Shown piece after piece: positions 8,643 through 16,342 of a stretch of DNA of 64,000 nucleotides (positions are counted from its first letter, which is position 1; the number at the start of each line of letters is the position of its first letter). The position numbers and the translations under genes were made by a program. Source of the DNA: CAVVUC01 sp963751395 (GTDB lineage: Bacteria; Verrucomicrobiota; Verrucomicrobiia; Chthoniobacterales; Chthoniobacteraceae); assembly GCA_963751395.1 (NCBI GenBank), contig CAVVUC010000001.1:868001-932000 (forward strand), in the 5' to 3' direction. The notes under the pieces were generated by a model. The model saw only the letters and a program-made list of their open reading frames with translations. It was not told where the DNA came from and searched no databases.

Positions 8643-9479
8643 ATGGAAGTGAACGCACACGATCCCATCGCAATCGCACTCGCCGAGGACATCGGCAGCG
8701 GCGACGTAACCTGCGAGTTTTTCACGCCAGCCGGGCTGCGCGGATCGGCGCGGATCATTGCCAAAGAGAATGCGGTCGTGGCCGGAGTCGAAACGGCTGC
8801 GGAAGTTTTCGCGCGGGTCGATTCGACGTTGGAGACGAGCATCGTGCGGGCGTCGGGGAGCAAAGTCGGGCCGGGCGAAGTAGTGATCGAGATCGCGGGC
8901 GCGGTCCGCTCGATTCTCACCGGCGAACGCGTCGCATTGAATTTCATCCAGCGCCTGTCTGGCGTGGCGACTTTGACCCGCCGTTACGTCGAAGCGGTCG
9001 CCCACGCGCGCGCGACGATCCTCGACACGCGCAAAACCACCCCCGGTTTGCGCGCGCTCGAAAAGGCGGCGGTGAAAGCCGGGGGTGCGCAGAATCATCG
9101 ATTCGGGCTCTACGACATGGTGATGGTGAAGGACAACCACCTCGCCGCGAAAGCCGACGCGGCTTTTCTCCGCGATGCGATCGGGCGCGTGCATGAGGCG
9201 CGGCCCGGCGTTCGCGTGGAACTCGAAGCGGACACGCTCGATCAAGTGCGGACGTTTTTGGAGATTGGAGGAGTGGACGTGATTCTCCTGGACAACATGT
9301 CGAACGACCAACTGCGCGAAGCCGTGGCGCTCGGAGCGGGCAGGGTGAAGTTCGAGGCGAGCGGTGGCGTGACCCTCGACACGGTCGCGGAAATCGCGGA
9401 GACGGGCGTGGATTTCATCTCGGTCGGCGCGCTCACCCACTCGGCGCGGGCGGTCGATTTCTCGCTCGAACTGTTGTGA
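8643..9479 (+). CDS. nadC: Nicotinate-nucleotide pyrophosphorylase (quinolinate phosphoribosyltransferase)
   Basis: Forms nicotinate mononucleotide from quinolinate and PRPP in de novo NAD synthesis. From the ATG at 8643 it has 278 residues, the usual size. Recognisable motifs are EDIGSGDVTCEF near the N-terminus, ERVALNFIQRLSGVAT, LDTRKTTPGLRALEKAAV with the catalytic Arg/Lys, MVKDNHL, and LLDNMS. The gene overlaps the birA start by 4 bases (GTGA), so the two are translationally coupled. Confidence 0.96.
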   Translation: MEVNAHDPIAIALAEDIGSGDVTCEFFTPAGLRGSARIIAKENAVVAGVETAAEVFARVDSTLETSIVRASGSKVGPGEVVIEIAGAVRSILTGERVALNFIQRLSGVATLTRRYVEAVAHARATILDTRKTTPGLRALEKAAVKAGGAQNHRFGLYDMVMVKDNHLAAKADAAFLRDAIGRVHEARPGVRVELEADTLDQVRTFLEIGGVDVILLDNMSNDQLREAVALGAGRVKFEASGGVTLDTVAEIAETGVDFISVGALTHSARAVDFSLELL

Positions 9480-10447
9480 CGCTGTCCATTGATGCCCGCA
9501 TCCTGAGGTCCCTGCGTGCTTCGCAGATGCACCTCACCGCCGCCGCACTCGCCGCTCAGACCGGCAGCGATCCTGCGTCACTCATCGCCCGGCTGGGCGG
9601 GCTGCGCGCCGCCGGTTACGCGATCGAGGAGCATCCGCATCTCGGGTTCCGCATGATTTCCGCGCCCGACAGGCTCATTGCCGACGATCTTTCCGCGATG
9701 CTCGATGGCTCTGCGCTGGTGCGCGAAATCCTCGTGCTGAAGGAAACTGGATCGACCAACGACGTGGTCGCGGAGATGGCGCGCAAAGGAGCGCAGGAAG
9801 GCCTCGTCGTTTTTGCGGAAACGCAGACGGCAGGTCGCGGCCGGCTCGGGCGGCGCTGGGAATCGGCCTCGCACGAAGGTCTGTGGTTTTCGGTTCTGCT
9901 GCGCCCGCAGTTTCCGCTCGCAACATGGGCGCGCCTCACGACAGGAGCCGCCGTCGCAGTGGCCCGAGGGATCGAAGCGGTCGTGCCCTGCCGCGCGATG
10001 ATCAAGTGGCCAAACGACATTTTCATCGAGGGGAAAAAGATTGTCGGCATCCTCATCGAAAGCCAGATGGACAAGGGCGGTTTCGCAGTGGTTGGGATCG
10101 GTGTGAATGTGAACCAACTCGAGTTTCCCGAAGCGATCTCCCAGACCGCCGCGTCGCTCCGCCAAGTCGCCGGGCATCCCGTCGAACGCCAGCGCGTCGC
10201 CGTTTCGATCCTCTCCCAACTCGCGGCCTTGTATGCGAAACTTGCCTCCGCCTTTCCCGAAGTGGTCGCCGAAGCCGCCGCGCGCAGCTACCTGCAAGGC
10301 CGCTGGGTCCAGGCTGTGTCGGGGAATGAAGTCCTCGCCGGAATCGCCGGGGGTTTGGATGAAAACGGCGCGCTCCAACTGCGCCAGGCCGATGGAACGT
10401 TGATCGCACTTTCCGCCGGAGAGATCACCTTGCGTCCGCAGGGTTAG
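9476..10447 (+). CDS. birA: Biotin--[acetyl-CoA-carboxylase] ligase with N-terminal helix-turn-helix
   Basis: A 323-residue bifunctional type protein with a GTG start. Residues 1-60 form a winged HTH of the BirA type. The ligase domain shows the biotin loop GRGRLGRRW and the KWPNDIF motif, followed by the C-terminal SH3-like domain. It attaches biotin to carboxyl-carrier protein and, because the HTH is kept, probably represses biotin genes. A biotin gene, bioD, lies 11 kb away in this window but no operator was identified. Translationally coupled to nadC. Confidence 0.95.
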   Translation: MTLSIDARILRSLRASQMHLTAAALAAQTGSDPASLIARLGGLRAAGYAIEEHPHLGFRMISAPDRLIADDLSAMLDGSALVREILVLKETGSTNDVVAEMARKGAQEGLVVFAETQTAGRGRLGRRWESASHEGLWFSVLLRPQFPLATWARLTTGAAVAVARGIEAVVPCRAMIKWPNDIFIEGKKIVGILIESQMDKGGFAVVGIGVNVNQLEFPEAISQTAASLRQVAGHPVERQRVAVSILSQLAALYAKLASAFPEVVAEAAARSYLQGRWVQAVSGNEVLAGIAGGLDENGALQLRQADGTLIALSAGEITLRPQG

Positions 10448-10525
10448 GGGACCCGGGGCGGGGAAAATCCGCAATCCGCAATTGGTCGGGCAAGCATCCT
10501 GCTTAAAGACTGGCGCTACCCGGTG

Positions 10526-11242
10526 ATGCATATCGAACACTCTGATTTTCACGACCAATTCGTGCGCGGCCTGACCCACAAGATGAACAACATCCTGAGT
10601 CTCTTCCACGGCTACCTGGGGCTTTTGATGGACGACAAGAACCTCGACGCCGAGACGCAGGACGGACTGCGGCAGATCAAGGACGGAGCGCATGCGGCCT
10701 CGGAATTGATCGACCGCTCGAAGGCGCTCGCCCGGCCCACATCGCTCGTCTGGCGCGAGATCGACGTGAAGAAATTCCTGCGCGGGCTGATGCCGACGTT
10801 CGAATCCCTGCTCGAACGCAACTCCACGCTCGAAGTCAATTGCGCCGACGAACTGCCTCCCATCTGGGGCGATGCCGCGCGATTGAAAACCGCCGTGACC
10901 GAGCTGGTCCACAACGCCTGCGAGGCGAGCCCCTCGGGCGGCGTGGTTTCGGTAAATGTCAGCTCCGAAGTGCGAAAGGATCGCTCGTCAAAAAATGACG
11001 CGAAACCGATGGAATGGGTGTCGATCGAAGTTTCCGACCAGGGCTCCGGCATTCCGGACGAGGCCGCGGGCAGGATTTTCGATCCGTTCTTTACCACGAA
11101 ACGCAGGAAACGTTCCGTTGGTCTTGGCCTCACCGTGGCGCTGGGCCTCGTCCAACAGCACGGCGGCAGCATCCGCCACGTGAGCAAGCCGGGGAAAACG
11201 TCGTTCTGCCTCGTTCTTCCTTCGCGCTCTGAGCAGGGATAA
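10526..11242 (+). CDS. Sensor-less histidine kinase (HisKA + HATPase)
   Basis: About 238 residues. The N-terminal region has an H-box-like HKMNNILSLFHGYLGLL (residues ~17-33) for dimerisation and phosphorylation. A GHKL ATPase domain follows with an N-box (ELVHNACEAS), G1 box (DQGSGIP), F box (IFDPFFTTK) and G2 box (GLGLTVALGLVQQHGG). There is no transmembrane or sensory domain, so it is a soluble kinase that probably depends on a partner for input. A GTG lies directly before the ATG and could also serve. No response regulator gene is adjacent; a REC-Hpt-REC protein lies at 35.3 kb. Confidence 0.85.
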   Translation: MHIEHSDFHDQFVRGLTHKMNNILSLFHGYLGLLMDDKNLDAETQDGLRQIKDGAHAASELIDRSKALARPTSLVWREIDVKKFLRGLMPTFESLLERNSTLEVNCADELPPIWGDAARLKTAVTELVHNACEASPSGGVVSVNVSSEVRKDRSSKNDAKPMEWVSIEVSDQGSGIPDEAAGRIFDPFFTTKRRKRSVGLGLTVALGLVQQHGGSIRHVSKPGKTSFCLVLPSRSEQG

Positions 11243-11244
11243 TC

Positions 11245-11943
11245 CTACTCGCCGTCGGGACTTGCTGGAGGCGTGCCAAACGACGGCATCTGCATCTCCT
11301 TGTAGCCGGCAGGAACTTCGAAATCTTTCGCGTCAAGCGGTCCCTCCTTGACCGATTGAACCGTGGTCGTGATTTTTTGCCCGTTCATTTCCATCTCGGT
11401 CCGGATCGGCATTCCGGGGAAATCGGACGCACTCGGCCCCATGCCTTTCGCCATCGATCCGAGGCCGCCTTGCTGCATCTTCATCATCCCGCCGAGGATT
11501 GCCGACCAATTCGGATAATTCTTCGCAATCCAATAATGGACTGTCATGCCGCCGATCGTCGCGGTGTATTCCTCAACGTCGAAGCCGTTGATTTTGTCTT
11601 TTTTTCCAGTGGATTGAAGCTTGGGAGCAGGTGTGGGCGAGCTGCTGCCGTCCGGCTGCTTCATCTTTTGCATTTTCTCCATCAGCGCCTTCGTCCCGGC
11701 AGCCGAGATCTTCATGTAGCTCTTCTGCGAATGCATGACGGTGACGACTTCGCCGCTTTTCGCGTCCGTGATCGTGCTGATCTGCGGCGAGACGTCGGCG
11801 CGCACCTTGTCGCCTTTGAATTTCATCGTCATCTCCCCGAGTTGCCCGGCCCCTTCGACCTTCTGCACGATGGTCATGTCGGCGTAGGCGGAAACATTCA
11901 GAGCGAGAAAAAGGGCTGCGAACGAGGAGCAGGGAATCTTCAT
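11245..11943 (-). CDS. Secreted DUF4412-type protein
   Basis: A 232-residue protein with a signal peptide (MKIPCSSFAALFLALNVSAYA, cleavage near residue 21). The following region, with EMTMKFKGDKVRADVSP and a block ending VMHSQKSYMKI, resembles DUF4412 domains, which are beta-rich periplasmic modules of unknown role. There is a low-complexity Lys/Gln/Met and Ser/Pro linker at about residues 90-110. It is convergent with the histidine kinase gene, with 2 bases between stops. No function can be assigned. Confidence 0.75.
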   Translation of the reverse strand: MKIPCSSFAALFLALNVSAYADMTIVQKVEGAGQLGEMTMKFKGDKVRADVSPQISTITDAKSGEVVTVMHSQKSYMKISAAGTKALMEKMQKMKQPDGSSSPTPAPKLQSTGKKDKINGFDVEEYTATIGGMTVHYWIAKNYPNWSAILGGMMKMQQGGLGSMAKGMGPSASDFPGMPIRTEMEMNGQKITTTVQSVKEGPLDAKDFEVPAGYKEMQMPSFGTPPASPDGE

Positions 11944-11998
11944 GGGGGCGTTGATAAACGAAGAGGCGCGGCTTTACAAATTGAAACGCAACAGGCGG

Positions 11999-12580
11999 CT
12001 ATTTCCTGCGCAGGAGCCGCATCCATTCGCGCTCCTCGCGTCCGTGGTAAGCGCGTCCCGGCAGCCACTCGCGCACGAGGTCGAAGGCGTTGCCGAAGAG
12101 GGCGTCGAGTTCCGCGGTCGTCACCCGGAACGGCGGCCCTTCCTCGTCGTGATCGGGATTCAGGTAAAACACGGCCAGCAGGCAGCCATGAGGCTTGAGC
12201 GCCGCCTCAACGGATTGCGCATAGCTCGTGCGCATAGCCGGATCGATGGCGCAGAAGCAGGTGTGCTCCCACACCCAGTCGAAACAGCACCGCAAGTCCG
12301 GCGGCAGATGGAACAAATCCCCGAGGCGGTAGCTCTCACGTCCGGTCTTCGGAAAACTCTCCGCGCCTTTGATCGCCGACGGCGCGATGTCGAGGCCGAT
12401 CACTTCGTTCTCCGGGTGCGAGATCGCGCGCACGTCGTGCCCCCAGCCGCAACCGGGCACGAGGATCTTTCCTTCGAGAGGCGGATTGTTTTCCAAATAC
12501 TCCACGAGGCCCGGACTCGGCGTGCCTTTTTCCCAAGGCATGTCGCCGGTTTGATAGCGGTTTTCCCAATCATTGCTCAT
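11999..12580 (-). CDS. TPMT-family SAM-dependent methyltransferase
   Basis: A 193-residue protein opening with WENRYQTGDMPWEKGTPSP, the signature start of the thiopurine S-methyltransferase family, in which an N-terminal tryptophan-rich loop caps the substrate. Motif I appears as ILVPGCGWGHDV and motif II as VIGLDIAPSA. Family members methylate thiols, selenols or halides. It follows the mercaptohistidine-type methyltransferase with only 3 bases between, so the two are almost surely co-transcribed. That context hints at a thiol or sulfur substrate, but this is inference. Confidence 0.85.
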   Translation of the reverse strand: MSNDWENRYQTGDMPWEKGTPSPGLVEYLENNPPLEGKILVPGCGWGHDVRAISHPENEVIGLDIAPSAIKGAESFPKTGRESYRLGDLFHLPPDLRCCFDWVWEHTCFCAIDPAMRTSYAQSVEAALKPHGCLLAVFYLNPDHDEEGPPFRVTTAELDALFGNAFDLVREWLPGRAYHGREEREWMRLLRRK

Positions 12581-12583
12581 AGT

Positions 12584-13345
12584 TCAGTTCCGGCGAATCC
12601 ATACACTCGCATGCGCGACGCTCCACTGAAATTTGCGCCGGTGTTCGCGGATCAAGAACGGCAGGTCGCGCGTGCAGGCGAGCGCGAAGTCCGGCTCCAG
12701 CAGGGTTTGCAGTGCGGAGAAGGTATCCACGCGCTCGCCGTCCTTCATAAAACCGCCGAGCCATTTGGTGTGCGGGGTGAACTCTTCGATCCAGGTGTAA
12801 GGCGACGTGAGGATGAACTGGCCGCCGGGTCGCACGAGTCTCGGAAGCTGCTCAACGAACTTGAGCGGATCGGCGAGACGGTCGATCAGATTCGCGGCCA
12901 GGACGACGTCGAAATCGCTGAGATTTTCGTGCAGATGCATCGCATCGCCCATTTCAAAATGGACGCGGTGGCGGTCGATGTCGGCGGGCACCCGCGCGAG
13001 GCAGCGCGTCGTAAGCGCCCCTTCGTCGATCCGGTCGAAACCGAGGTGACCGTTCTTTTTCAAGTCCAGCGCCGCGCGGATGAAATGCTGCGAAAAGTCG
13101 ATGCCGATGACGTTGTCGCACCGTCGTGCCAGCTCGAAACTCGCGCGCCCAACCGCGCAGCCGACATCCAAGCCGCACGGCTTTGCTGGAAGCAGTCCGA
13201 CATCGAGACAGTCATCGACACAGCGCGCAGGAAAATTCAGTGCGCCACGCGGCCCGAACTCGTATGGCAGAATGTCGTCGTCCCCGCCATAGTGAAACAG
13301 CAGATACTCACTGAGGAGTTTTTCGGTTTCGTAAATCGCATTCAT
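12584..13345 (-). CDS. Putative 4-mercaptohistidine N1-methyltransferase (OvoA C-terminal domain type)
   Basis: About 253 residues starting MNAIYETEKLLSEYLLFHYG, the start of the stand-alone methyltransferase related to the C-terminal domain of OvoA. Other family segments are ILPYEFGPRGALNFPARCV, the SAM motif GLDVGCAVGRASFELA, VLAANLIDRL, and a C-terminal LPFLIREHRRKFQWSVAHA. In ovothiol synthesis this activity methylates 4(5)-mercaptohistidine. The sulfoxide-synthase part of OvoA is not in the window. An in-frame upstream ATG at 13384 would add a Ser-rich leader that is not part of the family, so 13345 is preferred. The gene is divergent from a vapBC pair. Confidence 0.85.
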   Translation of the reverse strand: MNAIYETEKLLSEYLLFHYGGDDDILPYEFGPRGALNFPARCVDDCLDVGLLPAKPCGLDVGCAVGRASFELARRCDNVIGIDFSQHFIRAALDLKKNGHLGFDRIDEGALTTRCLARVPADIDRHRVHFEMGDAMHLHENLSDFDVVLAANLIDRLADPLKFVEQLPRLVRPGGQFILTSPYTWIEEFTPHTKWLGGFMKDGERVDTFSALQTLLEPDFALACTRDLPFLIREHRRKFQWSVAHASVWIRRN

Positions 13346-13383
13346 GGGTTGACGTGATGATGATGACGATGAATGATGACGCA

Positions 13384-13605
13384 ATGAGAACGATCATTGA
13401 CTTGCCGGAAGCGCAAGTGCGGGCGCTTGAAGCGCTATGCAGGCACAAACGCATCTCGCGCGCAGAGGCAATACGCCAGGCTGTTGACGGTCTGCTCGCG
13501 GAAAAGCGCACGGCGGTCGCGGACGAAGCGTTCGGGATTTGGAAACACAAAAAGCTGAACGCGCCAGAACACATCGCGAAATTGCGCGCGGAGTGGGAGA
13601 AGTGA
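13384..13605 (+). CDS. Ribbon-helix-helix antitoxin
   Basis: A 73-residue protein starting MRTIIDLPEAQVRALEALCR, a typical ribbon-helix-helix DNA-binding N-terminus (beta strand, then helix), followed by SRAEAIRQAVDGLLAEKR. The C-terminal acidic/basic tail is expected to bind and block the toxin. Its TGA stop overlaps the GTG start of the PIN toxin. In-frame Met codons exist upstream to 13354, but they give a Met-rich stretch outside the domain. Confidence 0.88.
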   Translation: MRTIIDLPEAQVRALEALCRHKRISRAEAIRQAVDGLLAEKRTAVADEAFGIWKHKKLNAPEHIAKLRAEWEK

Positions 13606-13970
13606 AGGCCGTTTTCGACAGCGACATTCTCATAGATTACCTGCAAGGGCTGGAAAAAGCGCGTAAAGAAATCGCTCTCTATTCGGTAAAGTGCATCAGC
13701 ATGATTTCGTGGATGGAGGTGATGTGCGGTGCGGATGGAGCGGGCGAGGAGAGCAAATGCCGCGGCTTCCTTGCCCAATTCGAGATCATCGGGATCAGCA
13801 TCGAGGTTGCGGAACGAGCCGTGCGAATACGGCGCGAACAGCGATTGAAACTGCCGGATGCGATCATCTGGGCCACGGCTCAACAACTGGGCTGCGTGCT
13901 CGTCACGCGGAACACAAAGGACTTCCCGCTCAAGCATCCCGGCGTCCGCGTGCCGTATAAAGTTTCCTGA
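13602..13970 (+). CDS. VapC-type PIN-domain toxin
   Basis: A 122-residue PIN nuclease beginning at the GTG overlapping the antitoxin stop (GTGA). Acidic metal ligands are visible in FDSDILIDYL, in the W-M-E-V helix, in KLPDAIIWATA and at the C-terminal TRNTKDF. VapC toxins cut RNA, often initiator tRNA, until bound by the antitoxin. The segment QQLGCVLVTR recurs as a decayed fragment about 930 bases downstream. Confidence 0.9.
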   Translation: MKAVFDSDILIDYLQGLEKARKEIALYSVKCISMISWMEVMCGADGAGEESKCRGFLAQFEIIGISIEVAERAVRIRREQRLKLPDAIIWATAQQLGCVLVTRNTKDFPLKHPGVRVPYKVS

Positions 13971-14011
13971 GTTTTGTTCGTGGTGGTGCCGCAGCGTTAT
14001 GCGCCTTGTTA

Positions 14012-14260
14012 TCAGCTTGCCGCGCGAGCGGAAGCCACGGTCCGGCGAACATGGGCCAGAGCTTCGTCGCCGGGAATGAGCGTCACCTCGCCGGCCTCGA
14101 CTTGCGCGATGCGCCGGCGAACCTCGGCAATCTGGGCTTGCGCGATGTCCGGGGAAATGTCGTGGGCCAGACTCTCCACAATGCGGTCGGCAAGCTCGGC
14201 GCGCTCGACCGCAGAAAGCTGCTCCGCCTGTTCGAGGATTTGGGCTACGGCTTGTGTCAT
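14012..14260 (-). CDS. Addiction-module antitoxin (TIGR02574-like), apparently orphan
   Basis: An 82-residue helical, acidic protein (ILEQAEQLSAVERAELADRI near its start) of the kind called addiction module component, usually encoded just upstream of a RelE/ParE-like toxin. Here the nearest toxin, at 14331-14582, lies upstream of it in the same direction and already has its own antitoxin-like gene. It therefore looks like a third member of the module or an orphan left after toxin loss. Confidence 0.7.
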   Translation of the reverse strand: MTQAVAQILEQAEQLSAVERAELADRIVESLAHDISPDIAQAQIAEVRRRIAQVEAGEVTLIPGDEALAHVRRTVASARAAS

Positions 14261-14330
14261 GGAATCAAGGATGCAAGCGGTTCGGATTCGGGCAAGTCGT
14301 CAGACCTAAGTGGTGCGCCCGGACATTGCG

Positions 14331-14582
14331 CTATTTGATGCGGTCGTAAGTGCCGTGAGGGCCGATCCACCACCAAAGCAAACCTTCCGGGTGATCTTTG
14401 GCGAGCGCGCGGTAGTGCAGTCCCACGCGGGCCGACCAAAACTCGCCGACCTTCTTGAGTCGGATGGACGAGTGCCGTGGATCGGCCTTGAGAAGTTGGA
14501 AGTTCTTGTCGGCCAGTTCGCGGATCGCATCCGGCAACTCGTGATAGTGAAGCCAGAACTCTGAAGTCGTGAAGTGCTTCAA
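14331..14582 (-). CDS. RelE/ParE-like toxin
   Basis: An 83-residue basic protein. The segment IRLKKVGEFWSARVGLHYRAL has the alternating basic-aromatic pattern of the RelE/ParE fold core, and the tail WWWIGPHGTYDRIK matches the small HigB/ParE-like group. Its ATG overlaps the stop of the upstream antitoxin-like gene by 4 bases. The likely action is mRNA cleavage or gyrase inhibition; the sequence does not tell which. Confidence 0.75.
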   Translation of the reverse strand: MKHFTTSEFWLHYHELPDAIRELADKNFQLLKADPRHSSIRLKKVGEFWSARVGLHYRALAKDHPEGLLWWWIGPHGTYDRIK

Positions 14583-14776
14583 AGCGGTTTGCAGCGCCCG
14601 GCCTCGAACTCCGCCTCGGCACGCTTGCCTGCGGCGTCGAAGCGCCCGGCGAGGATGTCCGCCTCGATCTGGCTATCCCACTTGTCAGCAACATACTCCT
14701 CGAACCACTGGGAAAAGCGGGAAAGCTCGTCAGCGGAGAGGCGGGTAACGGCGGCTTCGATTTCCTGGACGCTCAT
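14579..14776 (-). CDS. Small antitoxin-like protein upstream of the RelE/ParE toxin
   Basis: A 65-residue helical protein beginning MSVQEIEAAVTRLSADELS with a following WFEEYVADKWDSQIEADI. The start is set at 14776 because the upstream in-frame extension reads through a decayed vapC fragment and has no domain character. The arrangement, with the antitoxin first and a 4-base overlap with the toxin start, is typical for type II modules. Confidence 0.7.
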   Translation of the reverse strand: MSVQEIEAAVTRLSADELSRFSQWFEEYVADKWDSQIEADILAGRFDAAGKRAEAEFEAGRCKPL

Positions 14777-14811
14777 GGCGTGAAAAATACGATGGAATGG
14801 CAAAGAATCAA

Positions 14812-14850
14812 TCTTCAACAACCGGGCTGCGTGCTCGTCACGCGAATGCG
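14812..14850 (+). pseudogene. Fragment of a vapC-type PIN gene
   Basis: Bases encoding QQPGCVLVTR repeat, with few changes, the QQLGCVLVTR part of the complete vapC at 13602-13970. The match covers roughly 35 bases and the frame is closed soon after. It is read as the remains of another PIN toxin gene, or as a short duplication. Confidence 0.55.
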
Positions 14851-15539
14851 AAACATTTTTCAAACAATCGCTGAAATCTACGTCGCATCAGCAATGGGTC
14901 GCAGGAATCGTAATGGTTTGGAACGATCATTCGCGGGTTCAAATCGGAAACGAGAGCGAAGCTCGAATCAAGTTTTTCGTGGTAACTATTCAGAATTGGG
15001 AACGGCGGATGCGTGGCGAAAAAATAGCTTGCGAAAAGATCACCACTGAAAAGCAAATCGTGCCGCTCGCTCAAAAAACCGCAATGCCCAGCGGTATGGC
15101 CGGGAAGGTGAATCACACGCAGTCCGCCCCAGAAAGGCAACACGTCACCATCCGTGAAAAATTTGTCGATGGCGACGGCGTGATAACGAAATAGCACACG
15201 CCCAATTGCTTCCATCCAGCCGCAGACGAGGTTCACTCCTTGATACGGAAACTTCCCCGCGACGTGAAGTTGCTCCGCCGGGTTTGCGTAAACCTGCGCG
15301 CCGCTCCACTGCTTGATCCACGCGATGTTACAAGTGTGATCGAGATGCCCGTGCGTAAGCACGATTGCTTTCAGCGACGACGGTGCGAGTCCCAGTGCGC
15401 GTATCATCCGCAGCGAGTTCACACGAACGATCGGCGTCAACCCAGTATCAATCAGGACGCACTCACCTGATTCGACGAGCAAATGACAAGAAACGACGAG
15501 ATCACGAATTGGATAAAGTCCCGGCGGGGTGTTCTTCAT
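14838..15539 (-). CDS. Metallo-beta-lactamase-fold hydrolase
   Basis: A 233-residue protein with the metal motif LTHGHLDHTCN (HxHxDH), a later HLPGHTAGHCGF histidine and an FSGDLF aspartate, and PNHYD near the C-terminus. This is a glyoxalase II-like MBL-fold enzyme. There is no signal peptide. The substrate is unknown. It sits inside the toxin-antitoxin cluster but has no evident link to it. The 3' end overlaps the decayed vapC fragment. Confidence 0.85.
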   Translation of the reverse strand: MKNTPPGLYPIRDLVVSCHLLVESGECVLIDTGLTPIVRVNSLRMIRALGLAPSSLKAIVLTHGHLDHTCNIAWIKQWSGAQVYANPAEQLHVAGKFPYQGVNLVCGWMEAIGRVLFRYHAVAIDKFFTDGDVLPFWGGLRVIHLPGHTAGHCGFLSERHDLLFSGDLFASYFFATHPPFPILNSYHEKLDSSFALVSDLNPRMIVPNHYDSCDPLLMRRRFQRLFEKCFAFA

Positions 15540-15560
15540 CTTGCCGGTTTCCGCTCCCTA

Positions 15561-15655
15561 GTTTTCGATCAACACCCGCGTGGCACCGTCTTTGTGCATG
15601 CGGGCTTGGGTGACGTTGATCTCCGGCGTTTTCGAGGGCGGGAACAGGATGTCGT
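15561..15655 (-). pseudogene. Duplicated 3' fragment of the downstream M29-like gene
   Basis: About 95 bases at roughly 90% identity (9 differences counted by eye) to 16382-16476, the 3' part of the M29-like peptidase gene. On the minus strand it still reads SKTPEINVTQAR followed by DGATRVLIEN and then a TAG. It lies immediately beyond the vapC toxin gene, so the vapBC-like pair is bracketed by a full gene on one side and a copy of its tail on the other. Confidence 0.85.
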
Positions 15656-15671
15656 TGCAGCGGCACATGAC

Positions 15672-16073
15672 TCAAGCGTTTGTTGGTGCGAGGCGGACAT
15701 GCGGATACACCAAAATTTTGGCGTCTGCGGTGACGAGAGGCACATCGAAAATCCGCGCCGTTGCCACGATGATTTGGTCTGCGGGGTCGCGGTGGAATGA
15801 GCCGGGAAGCTGCGTGGACTCGACGCAAATGCGTGGTGAAAGTTCAACCAGACGGACGCCGGGATACGCAAGTGCCTGCTGAATCCAATCGAAGACCGGG
15901 CACGGCAGAGAGAGCCGCCGGCACTCGACCAGCTTGGCGACCCCCCAGCACGAAATGGCGCTCACTCCAATGCCGGTCTGCTCGGCGGAGTCGAGCAGTG
16001 CGCGGGTAGAAGCCGGGAGAGTGGAATCGCCGTGAACCCACCAAACCCAGATGTGTGTATCGAGGATGATCAC
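15672..16073 (-). CDS. PIN-domain toxin (VapC-like)
   Basis: A 133-residue PIN protein starting MIILDTHIWVWW, the usual metal-binding Asp with the DTH start of the VapC/YoeB-unrelated PIN group. Further acidic residues are in FHRDPADQIIVATA and in VTADAKIL. Its ATG overlaps the stop of the antitoxin gene by 4 bases. Predicted endoribonuclease toxin. Confidence 0.88.
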   Translation of the reverse strand: MIILDTHIWVWWVHGDSTLPASTRALLDSAEQTGIGVSAISCWGVAKLVECRRLSLPCPVFDWIQQALAYPGVRLVELSPRICVESTQLPGSFHRDPADQIIVATARIFDVPLVTADAKILVYPHVRLAPTNA

Positions 16074-16285
16074 CCGGCAGCCTCCCAGTCAGCGTCTGCG
16101 ACGGGATCGGTGGGAGCGAGAAGCGTGACTGGGGTGCCACGGAGCGGGTAGCGGGAACCCGACGCCGCGACAGCGGAAAAAGGAAGAACGATGACCTCGA
16201 CAGACTCGCCGCGGCGAAAAGGAATGTCGCGCAGCGTGATGACACCATCCTCGGAAAGAGTGGTTTCAATGCGGTGTGCTTGCAT
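16070..16285 (-). CDS. Antitoxin paired with PIN toxin
   Basis: A 71-residue protein with MQAHRIETTLSEDGVITL at the start and an RRGESVEVIVLP strand, a beta-rich pattern resembling AbrB/DUF2281-type antitoxins that precede PIN toxins. A C-terminal acidic PVADADWEAAG probably binds the toxin. The 4-base overlap with the toxin gene supports the pairing. The family name is tentative. Confidence 0.7.
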   Translation of the reverse strand: MQAHRIETTLSEDGVITLRDIPFRRGESVEVIVLPFSAVAASGSRYPLRGTPVTLLAPTDPVADADWEAAG

Positions 16286-16342
16286 GCCGGAAGAATAAAG
16301 AGGCTTCGTTCACAGGACAAGCGCGCAAACACCGGACCGATA

